A DNA stretch of 64,000 nt from Nibribacter koreensis. GTDB lineage: Bacteria; Bacteroidota; Bacteroidia; Cytophagales; Hymenobacteraceae. A program made the position numbers and the translations under genes. Location of the stretch: assembly GCF_039541795.1 (NCBI RefSeq), contig NZ_BAABGX010000003.1, positions 496,001-560,000 of the forward strand, given 5' to 3'. The notes beneath the pieces were generated by a model, which ran no database searches, was not told the origin of the DNA, and saw only the letters and a list, made by a program, of their open reading frames with translations. Shown here piece by piece: positions 39,470 through 47,999 of the stretch (the stretch's first letter is position 1; each line of letters starts with the position of its first letter).

Positions 39470-40836
39470 TGGCAAAGCAGACAACAAATCATCCGGTGCA
39501 AGAGGAGTGGGAACAGTTCAGCTCCTTTAAGCTAGTAACCAAGCCCAAGCTGGCCAAAGTGCTGGCGTATTGGACCATCGGGCTGTTTACCTTACTGTTC
39601 ATTGCCCTTTGGTTGCCCTGGACGCAGAACATACGGTCTACCGGGTCCATTACCACGCTACAGGCGCAAGACAGACCCCAGACCGTGCACAGTACCATTG
39701 CGGGCAGAATAGAAAAATGGCAGGTGCAGGAGGGTCAGAAGGTGAAAAAAGGAGACACCCTAGTGGTGCTTTCTGAAGTAAAGGAAAAATACTTTGACCC
39801 CCAGCTGCTGAGCCGCCTAGAAGAGCAGTTGCAGGCCAAGGGAGGAAGCCTGTCGGCTACCCAGGCAAAAGCCGATGCTCTTCAAAAACAGATTGCCGCT
39901 TTGCAAGAAGGCTTGCAGTTTAGTTTGCAGAAGGCCCGCAACAAAATGCTACAGGCCAACTTAAAGGTGCAAAGTGACAGCGCAGAGTTGGTGGCCATGC
40001 AGGCAGAATATGAGGTAGCCCAGAGCCAGTACGCCCGGCAGGAAAAACTCTACCAACAGGGCCTTAAATCCCTGACAGAGCTGGAAAGCCGCCGGCTCAA
40101 GTTCCAGGAAGTACAGGCCAAGCGGCAGAGCGTGCAAAACAAACTCAACATCAGCCGAAATGAAAAGCAGAACGCCCGCATTGAGCTTTCTTCTTTAGAG
40201 GCCGAATACCAGGATAAGATTTCCAAGGCGCGGTCTGACCTGAACGCCACCCTGGCCTACGTGAACGACAGCAAGGGCGAAATCTCTAAAATGGAGAACG
40301 AGTATGCCAACACTCAGATTAGAAGCTCTTTTTATCAAATCACCGCGCCGCAGGATGGGTACGTGGTACGGGCCTTAAAGGCTGGTATTGGCGAAACGCT
40401 TAAAGAAGGGGAGCCGGTGTGTAGTATTATGCCGGCAGATCCACAGCTGGCCGTGCAGCTGTATGTACGGCCCATGGACGTTCCGCTTTTGGCGGTAGGC
40501 CGGGAGGTGCGATTGCAGTTTGAAGGCTGGCCGGCTTTGGTCTTCTCTGGTTGGCCCAATCTGGGCTTTGGTACGTTTGGGGGCAAAGTGGCTGTCATTG
40601 ACAACCTGGACAGCCAAGGCAAATACCGGATTCTGGTAGTGCCAGACCCCGCCGAAGGTCCTTGGCCGGAAGCGGTGCGCGTGGGTTCAGGCGCCTACGG
40701 TTGGGTGATGTTAAATGACGTGTCCATCTGGTATGAACTATGGCGCCAGCTAAATGCCTTTCCGCCGGACTACGTGGGCGAGGTGACTGGCCAGAAAGAG
40801 GAACAAGGAAAAGCATCCGTGAAAGAAGAGAAATGA
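39469..40836 (+). CDS. HlyD-family periplasmic adaptor subunit
   Basis: 455 residues: short cytoplasmic N-terminus, one TM helix (VLAYWTIGLFTLLFIALWL), then a barrel/lipoyl half (GRIEKWQVQEGQKVKKGDTL), a very long helical hairpin (about 125-275, LEAEYQDKISKARSDLNATL), the second lipoyl half (ITAPQDGYVVRALKAGIGET) and a beta-barrel (LRLQFEGWPALVFSGWP region). This is the membrane fusion protein that links an inner-membrane exporter to a TolC channel. It overlaps the ABC gene by one base and the TolC gene by four. Unlike classical type I systems the cargo is not encoded here. Confidence 0.93.
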   Translation: MAKQTTNHPVQEEWEQFSSFKLVTKPKLAKVLAYWTIGLFTLLFIALWLPWTQNIRSTGSITTLQAQDRPQTVHSTIAGRIEKWQVQEGQKVKKGDTLVVLSEVKEKYFDPQLLSRLEEQLQAKGGSLSATQAKADALQKQIAALQEGLQFSLQKARNKMLQANLKVQSDSAELVAMQAEYEVAQSQYARQEKLYQQGLKSLTELESRRLKFQEVQAKRQSVQNKLNISRNEKQNARIELSSLEAEYQDKISKARSDLNATLAYVNDSKGEISKMENEYANTQIRSSFYQITAPQDGYVVRALKAGIGETLKEGEPVCSIMPADPQLAVQLYVRPMDVPLLAVGREVRLQFEGWPALVFSGWPNLGFGTFGGKVAVIDNLDSQGKYRILVVPDPAEGPWPEAVRVGSGAYGWVMLNDVSIWYELWRQLNAFPPDYVGEVTGQKEEQGKASVKEEK

Positions 40837-42269
40837 GAGGCAACAGGTTTTTCTTGTGCGTAATCTTAAGTGCAGTCTTGCTCCTGATGAGTGGGCAAAG
40901 CCGTGCGGGAGACAGTACCGCCGTCTTTACCATCCAGGATTTAATCAATCAGATGGCGTTGCACCATCCGGTAGCGCGGCAGGCCAACCAGCTTTCTGAG
41001 CAGGCCCGGCAGGAACTACGCATGGCCAGAGGGGTTTTTGACCCGGTGGCAGCGTCAAAGTTCTACCAGAAGGAATTAGGCGGCAAGAACTATTATACGT
41101 TGTGGGACAATGTGCTAAAAGTGCCGCTCTGGATTGGCGAGGTAAAGGCGGGCTATGAGCGCAACCAGGGCGCCAATGTCAATCCTGAGAACGTCACCTC
41201 GTCTCAAGGACTCCAGTACGTGGGCCTCTCTGTACCCATTGGGCAGGGATTGCTCATAGACGAACGCAGAGCCACCTTACAGCAGGCCAAACAGGCGCTT
41301 GCCCTGGCAGAGGCTGACCGCGTGAAGAACATCAACAAGTTGCTGCTGGAGGCCACCAAAGCTTACTGGGACTGGGCCAATGCCTACCATAGAGGACAGT
41401 TGCTGGCGCAAGGGCTGCAATTGGCCAACGTGCGCTTACAGGCAGTGAAGGAAAGAGTAAAGGAGGGAGACCTAGCAGCTATTGACTCTGTAGAAGCCCA
41501 GATTGAAGTCCAGAACCGGCAAGCCTTACTTGCCCAAGCGCAGCTAGAAAGCCAGAACGCCGCCCTATTGGTGTCCAATTATCTGTGGGGAGAAAACAAC
41601 ACGCCTCTGGAGTTGCCCGCCCAGGTGACTCCCTCCTTGCAGGGCACAGAGCTAGAGCCTTTGGCTGCTCAAGACGTTGCTGTTTTGTTGGACCAGGCCC
41701 GGGAGCGGCACCCAGAGGTGATGAAGCTTCAGATAAAATTGAGGCAGCTAGACATAGAACGGCGCTTTACGCAAAACAAGCTGTTGCCCAAACTCAATCT
41801 GGAGTACAATGTGATTGGAACCGGCGGCACGGCAGGAGAGCAGTGGCTGCAAGAGCGGTATCTGTCAGATAATTACAAGCTGGGCGCCAGCTTTAGCGTG
41901 CCTCTTTTCTTACGGCAGGAGCGGGGCAAGTTGCAGATAACGCGGCTCAAGATCAACGCCACCCAACTAGAACTGGCCCAAACCACCCGCGAGAGCCTGA
42001 ACCTGGTCCAAGCCTCTTACAATGAACGGAAACAGCTAGAAGAGCAGATACAATTGCAGGAACAGATTATACGCAACAGTGAATTGTTGCAGCGCGGCGA
42101 GCAGGAACGGTTTGAAAACGGCGAAAGCTCCCTTTTTCTGGTCAATACCCGCGAGGCCAACCTTCTAAGCCAACAGATAAAGCTCTATGAGCTAAAGACC
42201 AAATACGCAAAAGCCAAGTACTACCTGCAATGGGCCGCAGGAGACCTTGGCATTGGGGCAACCAGATAG
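40833..42269 (+). CDS. TolC-family outer membrane efflux protein
   Basis: 478 residues from the ATG at 40833 (ATGA overlap with the HlyD stop). The signal peptide is GNRFFLCVILSAVLLLMSGQ. TolC-type features: paired long helices rich in Ala/Gln (QQAKQALALAEADRVKNINK, LQAVKERVKEGDLAAIDSVE AQ, RQLDIERRFTQNKLLPKLNL) and GASFSVPLFLRQERGKLQI in the second repeat; FENGESSLFLVNTREANLL is the usual last helix. It would form the outer membrane tunnel for the ABC-HlyD pump. The 31-codon upstream extension of the frame lies inside hlyD and is rejected. Confidence 0.93.
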   Translation: MRGNRFFLCVILSAVLLLMSGQSRAGDSTAVFTIQDLINQMALHHPVARQANQLSEQARQELRMARGVFDPVAASKFYQKELGGKNYYTLWDNVLKVPLWIGEVKAGYERNQGANVNPENVTSSQGLQYVGLSVPIGQGLLIDERRATLQQAKQALALAEADRVKNINKLLLEATKAYWDWANAYHRGQLLAQGLQLANVRLQAVKERVKEGDLAAIDSVEAQIEVQNRQALLAQAQLESQNAALLVSNYLWGENNTPLELPAQVTPSLQGTELEPLAAQDVAVLLDQARERHPEVMKLQIKLRQLDIERRFTQNKLLPKLNLEYNVIGTGGTAGEQWLQERYLSDNYKLGASFSVPLFLRQERGKLQITRLKINATQLELAQTTRESLNLVQASYNERKQLEEQIQLQEQIIRNSELLQRGEQERFENGESSLFLVNTREANLLSQQIKLYELKTKYAKAKYYLQWAAGDLGIGATR

Positions 42270-42388
42270 GCTTTAAAAACAGATGATAGGTTGTTGGTAA
42301 AATTACTGCCAAACCTACAGCGTCACCTCTAAGGCTGTTTTATGCACATAAGGAGGTCATCTGCACATAAAATGAGGATGGCAGGTAC

Positions 42389-43504
42389 TTAATTTAGCCA
42401 GCCTTTGCGGTAGAAGTAATAGACCATGCCCACCACTACCAAGCCCATAAAGCCCAGCAAAGTCACATAGCCGTAGGGGTGGTAGAGTTCCGGCATGTTC
42501 AAGGGGTTTATTTCGCCGTCAGGCTGCTCTCTGGAGAAGTTCATGCCGTACAAGCCCACAATAAAACTCAAAGGAATGAAGATGGTAGAAATGATAGTAA
42601 GTACTTTCATGACCTCATTCATGCGGTTGCTCACATTGGACAGGTACAGGTCTGTGAGGCTGCTGGTGGTCTCTCTGTAGTTGTCTACCAAGTCTATCAA
42701 CTGAACCGCGTGGTCATAGATGTCTTTAAAGTAGATTCTAAGATCATGCGGAATTTGTGCCTCGTCCATGCGCAGAATCTCATTGATCTTGTCGCGCTCT
42801 GGCCAGATAATGCGCCTTATTTTAACCACCTCGCGCTTCAGGTCCAGGATCTGGCTCAGGAGTTTTTTGCTGGGGTTTTCAAACAGGCAGTCTTCCAGTT
42901 CCTCGGCGTACTCGCCTAGTTGCGCCATGGCCGGGAAGTAATGATCCAGCACCACGTCCAGGATGGCATAGGCCAGGTATATGGAGGATTTCTTCCGGAT
43001 GCTTCCCTTGCCCGCCCGTATGCGTTCGCGTAAGGGGTTTAGACAATCCTCATAATCACTCTGCAGGGTAAGCACGTAATTGGGACCCGTGAACAGGGAA
43101 ATCTGGTCATCGTCAATCTCATGCTCTTCGGTAAAGGTGACCATGCGCGAAATGATGAACAACCGGTTGCCGTCTTCCTCTACTTTGGGGCGCTGGTAGT
43201 CATTGATCACGTCCTCCATCTGCAAGGCGTGTATCTGAAAGTCTAGCATGAGGCGCTCCATCAGCTCCAGGTTTTGGTAGCCCCGCACATCTATCCAGTG
43301 GCGCGCCTGCGGCTGACTCACAAAGGCCGCCATGAGGCTGTCATAGTTCTCAAACTCGCGGCTTTCATACAAATCACCGTCAAAGGAGACCATAAACAGC
43401 CTGGGCGGAAGCGAATGCTCATGAACATTCAAAAAGCCCGGTTTCTGCCCGACTTTGCGTTCTAAGATGTTTTTGGTGAATTGCTTGGTAGGACTAGGCG
43501 TCAT
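42389..43504 (-). CDS. corA: Magnesium/cobalt transporter CorA
   Basis: 371 residues. A long cytoplasmic domain (funnel) precedes two C-terminal membrane helices: VLTIISTIFIPLSFIVGLYG, the selectivity motif GMN in YGMNFS, and YVTLLGFMGLVVVGMVYYFY. The tail ends KGWLN. The N-terminal domain shows HALQMEDVINDYQRPKVEED and LTLQSDYEDCLNPLRERIRAG, as in CorA. Pentameric channel for Mg2+ (and Co2+/Ni2+). Monocistronic. The first ATG at 43504 is used; there is a plausible second start (Met in LFMVSFDG) but the N-terminal SPTKQ stretch is common in the family. Confidence 0.95.
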   Translation of the reverse strand: MTPSPTKQFTKNILERKVGQKPGFLNVHEHSLPPRLFMVSFDGDLYESREFENYDSLMAAFVSQPQARHWIDVRGYQNLELMERLMLDFQIHALQMEDVINDYQRPKVEEDGNRLFIISRMVTFTEEHEIDDDQISLFTGPNYVLTLQSDYEDCLNPLRERIRAGKGSIRKKSSIYLAYAILDVVLDHYFPAMAQLGEYAEELEDCLFENPSKKLLSQILDLKREVVKIRRIIWPERDKINEILRMDEAQIPHDLRIYFKDIYDHAVQLIDLVDNYRETTSSLTDLYLSNVSNRMNEVMKVLTIISTIFIPLSFIVGLYGMNFSREQPDGEINPLNMPELYHPYGYVTLLGFMGLVVVGMVYYFYRKGWLN

Positions 43505-43736
43505 GCAATAGTGATTTTAGGCAGTTAGGCGCTACAAGAAACGCCCACGAGCAAAAGGTACGCAAAAGCTAGAAGAATGATTAATGACCACTGAATAATG
43601 ACCAGTAACTAGTAATTAATGACCAATGAAAAATGAAAAGCATATGGTATTTAATGGGATAATGATTAATAGTATCCAGGCAGCGACTACTAAAGACTTA
43701 ATTCATAGTATCCTGGCTTCAAACAGTAGGGAAGTC

Positions 43737-43773
43737 CCTTCTCCCTGAGGGAGAAGGTTAGGATGAGGGGGAA
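43737..43773. repeat. CCTTCTCCC hairpin element (inverse of 8386-8429)
   Basis: CCTTCTCCC-TGA-GGGAGAAGG, then TTAGGATGAGGGGG: the same element as at 8386, reversed. Confidence 0.75.
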
Positions 43774-43823
43774 AGGAATTGAGGCAACAAGCAGAAGCCT
43801 ATGAAATGATACCCTCACCCTAG

Positions 43824-43844
43824 CCCTCTCCCAGAGGGAGAGGG
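43824..43844. repeat. CCCTCTCCC-AGA-GGGAGAGGG hairpin
   Basis: Perfect 9 bp stem preceded by CCCTCACCCTAG, a close relative of the CCTTCTCCC element, facing it head to head across 66 bp. Confidence 0.75.
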
Positions 43845-43860
43845 GATTTACATCCAGGTC

Positions 43861-43898
43861 CGTTTTTAGCCTATTTTCCAGAAAACAGCCCAAAAACG
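43861..43898. repeat. Family A palindrome, copy 16
   Basis: CGTTTTTAGCCTATTTTCC, then AGAAAACAGCCCAAAAACG. 16 bp past the YigZ-family gene stop. Confidence 0.88.
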
Positions 43899-43914
43899 AC
43901 TCGTCCACTTTCCA

Positions 43915-44514
43915 TTATTCACTAACCACTACCCTCGTTTCTAGTTTTTCAAACTGCTCCTGCAGCTGAGGGACAAGGCCTTTTCTGGCTTCTAGGGTAA
44001 GACGGCAGTCCAGGTTAAAATCTTGTTGGCGCACGGGCAGCTCATGGTCTTTGACCAGTTTCATCACTTCGTTCATCTGCTCGTACCCAAACTGAATGGT
44101 CAAGAATGACGTCTCGTGGCGTTCAATGAGGTCGGCTTGCGACAGAGCTTCTGCGGTGGCGGTTTTGTAGGCATGGATGAGGCCGCTTACGCCCAACTTG
44201 GTACCTCCAAAATACCTGATCACCACCACCAGCACATTGCTCAAACCGGCAGATTTTATCTGGCCCAGAATAGGATCTCCGGCTGAGTGGTTGGGCTCAC
44301 CGTCATCATTGGCGCGGTAGATGGCCCGGTCGGCGCCCAAGAGGTAGGCGTAGCAATGGTGGCGGGCATCAAAGTACTCTTTGCGCAAGGCTTGCAATAC
44401 TTCTTTGACCTCGTCCTCTGAGTACACGGCATAGGCCTTGGCAATAAACTTACTGCCTTTCTCTTTGTACAACCCTTCTGTGGGCGCGGCTATGGTGCGG
44501 TACTTGTCCTCCAT
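43915..44514 (-). CDS. YigZ/IMPACT-family protein
   Basis: 199 residues from the ATG at 44514 (MEDKYRTIAAPTEGLYKEKG). The IMPACT domain signature is DARHHCYAYLL, RANDDGEPNHSAGDPILGQI and VVVIRYFGGTKLGVSGLIHA, followed by the DUF1949-like C-terminal ferredoxin fold. In eukaryotes IMPACT restrains Gcn2; bacterial YigZ has no settled role, though ribosome/translation links are suggested. A longer frame up to 44613 reads through a family A palindrome (its ENRPKT is repeat sequence) and a TACCTTTG promoter lies just before the chosen ATG. Confidence 0.95.
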   Translation of the reverse strand: MEDKYRTIAAPTEGLYKEKGSKFIAKAYAVYSEDEVKEVLQALRKEYFDARHHCYAYLLGADRAIYRANDDGEPNHSAGDPILGQIKSAGLSNVLVVVIRYFGGTKLGVSGLIHAYKTATAEALSQADLIERHETSFLTIQFGYEQMNEVMKLVKDHELPVRQQDFNLDCRLTLEARKGLVPQLQEQFEKLETRVVVSE

Positions 44515-44519
44515 GCAGG

Positions 44520-44527
44520 CAAAGGTA
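44520..44527 (-). promoter_or_regulatory. -7 element (TACCTTTG) of the YigZ-family gene
   Basis: Exact TAnnTTTG on the minus strand only 5 bp before the ATG at 44514, implying a very short or absent leader. Confidence 0.55.
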
Positions 44528-44554
44528 CACAGTAAAACAGAATTGCGGGAAGGC

Positions 44555-44596
44555 TCCGTTTTTGGCCTGTTTTCAGGAAAAGAGGCTAAAAACGGA
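44555..44596. repeat. Family A palindrome, copy 17
   Basis: TCCGTTTTTGGCCTGTTTTC, then AGG, then AAAAGAGGCTAAAAACGGA. Between the YigZ promoter and the outer-membrane-like gene. Confidence 0.88.
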
Positions 44597-44675
44597 AGCA
44601 GTAGTTGAGCCACCTCTGGAAGGGAAGCCCACCTGCCGGAAATGAGATTAAAACGCCCAGCTGAATTATAGTTGC

Positions 44676-45284
44676 TTACTTAGAAAGACCGAAGTCCCCG
44701 ATGGTTAACCCCACGTATACTCCGCCGTAGGCTACTTCTTTGGTGGCCGTGGCGGTGAGACCTGTGGTCAATCCTAAAGATTCTCCCAAAAGAAAGGCGA
44801 ACTCTGTTTTAGCGTTCCAGCCAAAGAGCCCAAACTCCTTTGTGTCATATTCATAAGAACTGCTTCTTATGATACCGCCCCATCCTCCTGTATCAATGGT
44901 GATGTTGTAAGGCATTTCATATTTGACAAAAGAGGGACCAGTGCTGTAGGTGAAAAACACTTTCCTGCTGATTGGCGCTAGACCTCCAATTGAAAAGTTG
45001 AACTCCTTGATTTTATGGATGGGAGGGTTGATTTCGGCTTCTTTCTTGTCATACTTTCTGTCTTTGTAATTGACAGCAGTAAAACCCAGAGAAAGGAGAA
45101 AGTTGGCTTTGGTCTGCGCCACTAGGGATAGGTTCACGCCAGAGCCCCTGCCTTCAGAGAAAGGATAGAGGTAGCCCAGAGAACCATAGGCAATGGTTTG
45201 TTTGGTAGCGGTAGAATCTTGCCCCGCCGCCTCCAATCCAAAGAACAGGGAAAGCGCTAAGCATAGTACAGTGGCTCTTTTCAT
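44676..45284 (-). CDS. Secreted outer-membrane-like beta-barrel protein
   Basis: 202 residues with a signal peptide (TVLCLALSLFFGLEAAGQDS). The mature part alternates hydrophobic and polar residues in short strands separated by glycine turns (IAYGSLGYLYPFSEGRGSGV, NFLLSLGFTAVNYKD, FSIGGLAPISRKVFFTYSTG, AFLLGESLGLTTGLTATATK) and ends in a strand VYVGLTIGDFGLSK, as expected of a small outer membrane barrel (about 8-10 strands). No named family is recognised. It stands alone, transcribed away from the upstream glycan genes. Confidence 0.8.
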   Translation of the reverse strand: MKRATVLCLALSLFFGLEAAGQDSTATKQTIAYGSLGYLYPFSEGRGSGVNLSLVAQTKANFLLSLGFTAVNYKDRKYDKKEAEINPPIHKIKEFNFSIGGLAPISRKVFFTYSTGPSFVKYEMPYNITIDTGGWGGIIRSSSYEYDTKEFGLFGWNAKTEFAFLLGESLGLTTGLTATATKEVAYGGVYVGLTIGDFGLSK

Positions 45285-45397
45285 GATTTAATTTTGGTAT
45301 AGCTATATCTTATTCAACTTCATTAACCTTACAGGAAGATATGGTTTCTTTTTAATATAGAACTGTATTTTATCTATGTTTTATGTTGAGTGAAAGT

Positions 45398-45449
45398 CAT
45401 CTTCCGTTTTTGGCCTGTATTCCAGAAAACAGGCCAAAAACGGAAGATG
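45398..45449. repeat. Family A palindrome, copy 18 (stem extended by CATCTT/AAGATG)
   Basis: CATCTTCCGTTTTTGGCCTG and on, back to CCAAAAACGGAAGATG; only the TTTTC / TATTC position mismatches. It ends 2 bp from the stop of the glycosyltransferase gene. Confidence 0.93.
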
Positions 45450-45451
45450 CA

Positions 45452-46510
45452 CTAGGCCACCACTTCGGCTAACTGCTTGTCAATGGCTTGGAATAGAGCT
45501 TTATTTCCATCTTGCTGGTAATGCGCAAGCTGCTTTTGAAACCCAGGTACGTCATACAGAAACGCCTTTAGGCCGTCTGCGGTGAATTCTGCAAAATACC
45601 GGCCGTACCCTAACTGCTGCACATATGCCGCATTCATGAACTGCTCAAACTGCTTGGGAATAGGCACTGAGCAGATGGGCTTCTGTAAATACACCGCCTC
45701 ACTTATCAAGGAGAAGCCTCCGTTGGCCACCACCGCCTTGGCAGAGGCCAAGTCTTGTATGAAACCGTCTTCACTAAAGGCTTTCAAGTGCACGTTGCCG
45801 TGTTGCTCTTCTTTATTAAAGCCATACACATAGAAAGTTTCCTGAGGCAACTGCTGCAAGGTCTCCAGCAAATTCTTCTGGTTGGTGCTGGACTGATACA
45901 CCAGTACATGGTTGCCCTGGCTTGGCTTTGCCCGAAGGATTTCTTCTCTTATGATAGGCGGTACCACCGTGGTATTCTCCTTGTGGACCGGCGCCTTAAA
46001 AAAAGAAGAGACCAGGTAATGAGCCGCCCGCGGTACTTTGGCCTTGACAATGTTTTTGGCCACCTGGTAACTGCCGCGTTCTTCTTTAGGAATGGGTATG
46101 TCTAGCTGGCAGCGGTTCATCACCTGCATATTGTCTATGCTGATGATGGGCAGGCGGTGGTGCTTGGCAAACAGAAACGTGAAAGACTCAAAATCTGAGA
46201 TCACTACCTCTGGCGCGAAACTTTCCATGAGGCCCCGGTACCGGTTGAAATTTACCTTAAGGCTTTCTGGGGCTGTTTTGAGCGTAAGCAGAGCGGTATT
46301 TAATTTAGAGACAGCCGCCTCACGGTACGCAATGTGAAAACCTTTAATCTCCTGCACGCGGCCCGGGAATGCCTTGTTCAAAAACTGGTAGGCCCTGGCG
46401 CTGGAAACCACCTGCACGTCATGGCCCTGGCTTAACAGATGGGTGATGATGACCTTGCTGCGCGTGGCGTGGCCCATGCCCTCGCCGGGCACTCCATATA
46501 AAATCTTCAT
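45452..46510 (-). CDS. MJ1255-family glycosyltransferase (GT-B fold)
   Basis: 352 residues. The N-terminus MKILYGVPGEGMGHATRSKV is the glycine-rich donor-binding loop of the MJ1255/VC2487 family (related to GT28 UDP-glycosyltransferases). Further features: VVISDFESFTFLFAKHHRLP, SIDNMQVMNRC, and the nucleotide-sugar site VANGGFSLISEAVYLQKPIC. It probably transfers a sugar to a lipid or polysaccharide at the inner membrane; the substrate is unknown. The start overlaps the stop of the PAP2 gene by 4 bp (ATGA), so the two are co-translated. Confidence 0.92.
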   Translation of the reverse strand: MKILYGVPGEGMGHATRSKVIITHLLSQGHDVQVVSSARAYQFLNKAFPGRVQEIKGFHIAYREAAVSKLNTALLTLKTAPESLKVNFNRYRGLMESFAPEVVISDFESFTFLFAKHHRLPIISIDNMQVMNRCQLDIPIPKEERGSYQVAKNIVKAKVPRAAHYLVSSFFKAPVHKENTTVVPPIIREEILRAKPSQGNHVLVYQSSTNQKNLLETLQQLPQETFYVYGFNKEEQHGNVHLKAFSEDGFIQDLASAKAVVANGGFSLISEAVYLQKPICSVPIPKQFEQFMNAAYVQQLGYGRYFAEFTADGLKAFLYDVPGFQKQLAHYQQDGNKALFQAIDKQLAEVVA

Positions 46511-47298
46511 ATATTATTTTCTGGGTGAGAAGTAGTAGCCGCTTTAAAGACCTTATGCAACAGGCCCGTCACCGAAAGCACATATGCCACGGTAAAGCCA
46601 GCGGCAGAGCCCAGGGCAACGTCCCATTCTGAGTGAACGCCTAACGCCACTCTGGAGAGGCATACCAGGAGCGCCCAGCCCAGAGGCACTAGGAGCCAAA
46701 GCTGCTTTCTGCGGGGCAGCTGCCAGCCAAGGTATAAGGTGAGCATGGTCCCTAATAAAAACACGTTCAAAGAATGGCCCGAGGGGAAAGAATACCCACA
46801 TTCCTGCACCCAGTGGGCTAACACCAAGGGAGAGACATTGCTGGAGACAGCAGGATTGCTGTGCAGGTATTGTTGCAGAAACGCTGGCCGGGCAGACACG
46901 TCTTGCAGGTAGAATTTCTCTATCTCGCCGGCAGGCTTTAACAGAAACAAATGGCTGGGCCGCGGAACCTGTGTAATGGGCTTGATAAAGTATTCATTGA
47001 CAAAGGCAATGCCGCCTAGGGTAACCAGTAGAAACCCGAATGCTACGGCAAAAGACCGTATCTTCTGTTTAATGCCTTTTTGCTGCCCCGCCGCCAATCC
47101 GCAGAGGAGTACGGCTAAAGCAGTGGTGCCAAACACGCCGCCAGACTCAGAGAGCCAGTACCAGAAATTTGTGTCGGCGTCTGAGGCCAGGTATCCGCTA
47201 AAGGCAATGGGTAAGGTCCAAAGCAACACCACCAAGAACAGCCAGACGCCTCCAGAAATCAAAAGGGCGCTTTTATGCTGACGATAATGCGTTTTCAT
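46507..47298 (-). CDS. PAP2-family membrane phosphatase
   Basis: 263 residues with several membrane helices (LLISGGVWLFLVVLLWTLPI, FAVAFGFLLVTLGGIAFVNE, LNVFLLGTMLTLYLGWQL, AAGFTVAYVLSVTGLLH). Catalytic motifs of type 2 phosphatidic acid phosphatases: KPITQVPRPSH (C1, K-x6-RP), YSFPSGHSLNV (C2, PSGH) and SRVALGVHSEWDVALG (C3, SR-x5-H-x3-D). It would dephosphorylate a lipid pyrophosphate or lipid A-type substrate at the outer face of the inner membrane. It overlaps the downstream glycosyltransferase by 4 bp, suggesting a joint role in glycolipid processing. Its own -7 element lies 47 bp upstream. Confidence 0.93.
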   Translation of the reverse strand: MKTHYRQHKSALLISGGVWLFLVVLLWTLPIAFSGYLASDADTNFWYWLSESGGVFGTTALAVLLCGLAAGQQKGIKQKIRSFAVAFGFLLVTLGGIAFVNEYFIKPITQVPRPSHLFLLKPAGEIEKFYLQDVSARPAFLQQYLHSNPAVSSNVSPLVLAHWVQECGYSFPSGHSLNVFLLGTMLTLYLGWQLPRRKQLWLLVPLGWALLVCLSRVALGVHSEWDVALGSAAGFTVAYVLSVTGLLHKVFKAATTSHPENNI

Positions 47299-47344
47299 GA
47301 GAAGGTATGGAATATGGTATAGCTATCGTGTAGGGCAATGAAAC

Positions 47345-47352
47345 CAAAAATA
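47345..47352 (-). promoter_or_regulatory. -7 element (TATTTTTG) of the PAP2-glycosyltransferase operon
   Basis: Exact TAnnTTTG on the minus strand, 46 bp before the ATG at 47298; no clear -33 TTG. Confidence 0.5.
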
Positions 47353-47396
47353 CAAAGTTTCAAGGAGTTGGTGGGTGTAGCGGGCTGGCTTAAATG

Positions 47397-47432
47397 GTTT
47401 TTGGCCTACTTTCTGGAAAATAGGCCAAAAAC
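47397..47432. repeat. Family A palindrome, copy 19 (between divergent genes)
   Basis: GTTTTTGGCCTACTTTC, centre TGG, then AAAATAGGCCAAAAAC. Unlike most copies it is upstream of genes on both sides, which argues against a pure terminator role. Confidence 0.88.
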
Positions 47433-47547
47433 GCGTGCCTAGAGTAATTGGGTTTAGACAGTGCGTGCCTCAGGTTAGACCTTGTATTGTGAGACTATGT
47501 GGGCCAGTTGCTGCCACCAATTGCGCGGCATTGCGTAACTTGGGCAC

Positions 47548-47967
47548 ATGAACTACCCGGCGCCGCATTTACTTTCTTTTAAGCAAATCAATAACGTAGA
47601 AGGCATCCTTATCTCCACCCAAGATGAGAAAGGCCTGCCGTTTACCGCCAAGCGGGTATTCTGGGTGATGGACACCACGGCCAACTCTGAACGCGGCGGT
47701 CATGCTCACCATACTACCCAGGAACTTATGACGGTGCTGCGCGGCACCGTGCGCATTGAAACCGAAACCACTCAAGGCACTGACTCTTTCCTGCTGGATG
47801 CGCCCACCATGGGACTCTACATTCCGCCGTACTGCTGGATTAAGGTATTTCCCACCCCAGACGCCATTCTCTGCTGCATGGCCTCTACCGTGTATGACGA
47901 GGCTGATTATATGCGCGACTACCCCGAGTTTAAGAACATCATCCAACAGCAGGCAACCTCCAAATAA
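47548..47967 (+). CDS. WxcM/FdtA-like dTDP-sugar 3,4-ketoisomerase
   Basis: 139 residues, a cupin of the FdtA/WxcM type: VEGILISTQDEKGLPFTAKR, VFWVMDTTANSERGGHAHHT (the metal-free active-site His pair), and FLLDAPTMGLYIPPYCWIKV. In the best-known relatives FdtA turns dTDP-4-keto-6-deoxyglucose into the 3-keto sugar, the substrate of the aminotransferase FdtB, which is the next gene here. It starts the plus-strand polysaccharide cluster. I cannot tell FdtA (gal-) from QdtA (gluco-) specificity by eye. Confidence 0.92.
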   Translation: MNYPAPHLLSFKQINNVEGILISTQDEKGLPFTAKRVFWVMDTTANSERGGHAHHTTQELMTVLRGTVRIETETTQGTDSFLLDAPTMGLYIPPYCWIKVFPTPDAILCCMASTVYDEADYMRDYPEFKNIIQQQATSK

Positions 47968-47999
47968 TAGTAGATTCTCTGGTATTCACTGAACCACCT

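Larger units (their letters stand above)
43505..43914. other. 410 bp spacer with word tracts, hairpins and a family A palindrome
   Basis: From left to right: a GACCAATGAAAAATG word tract (43575-43640), the CCTTCTCCC hairpin element, the CCCTCTCCC hairpin and palindrome copy 16. The frame at 43690-43908 only reads through these. Confidence 0.65.

Noticed and set aside
43690..43908. 72-codon frame containing FLENRLKTD
   Set aside because: The peptide is translated family A palindrome; similar FPENRPKT peptides appear in other false frames (32100-32330 and the extension of 43915-44514).
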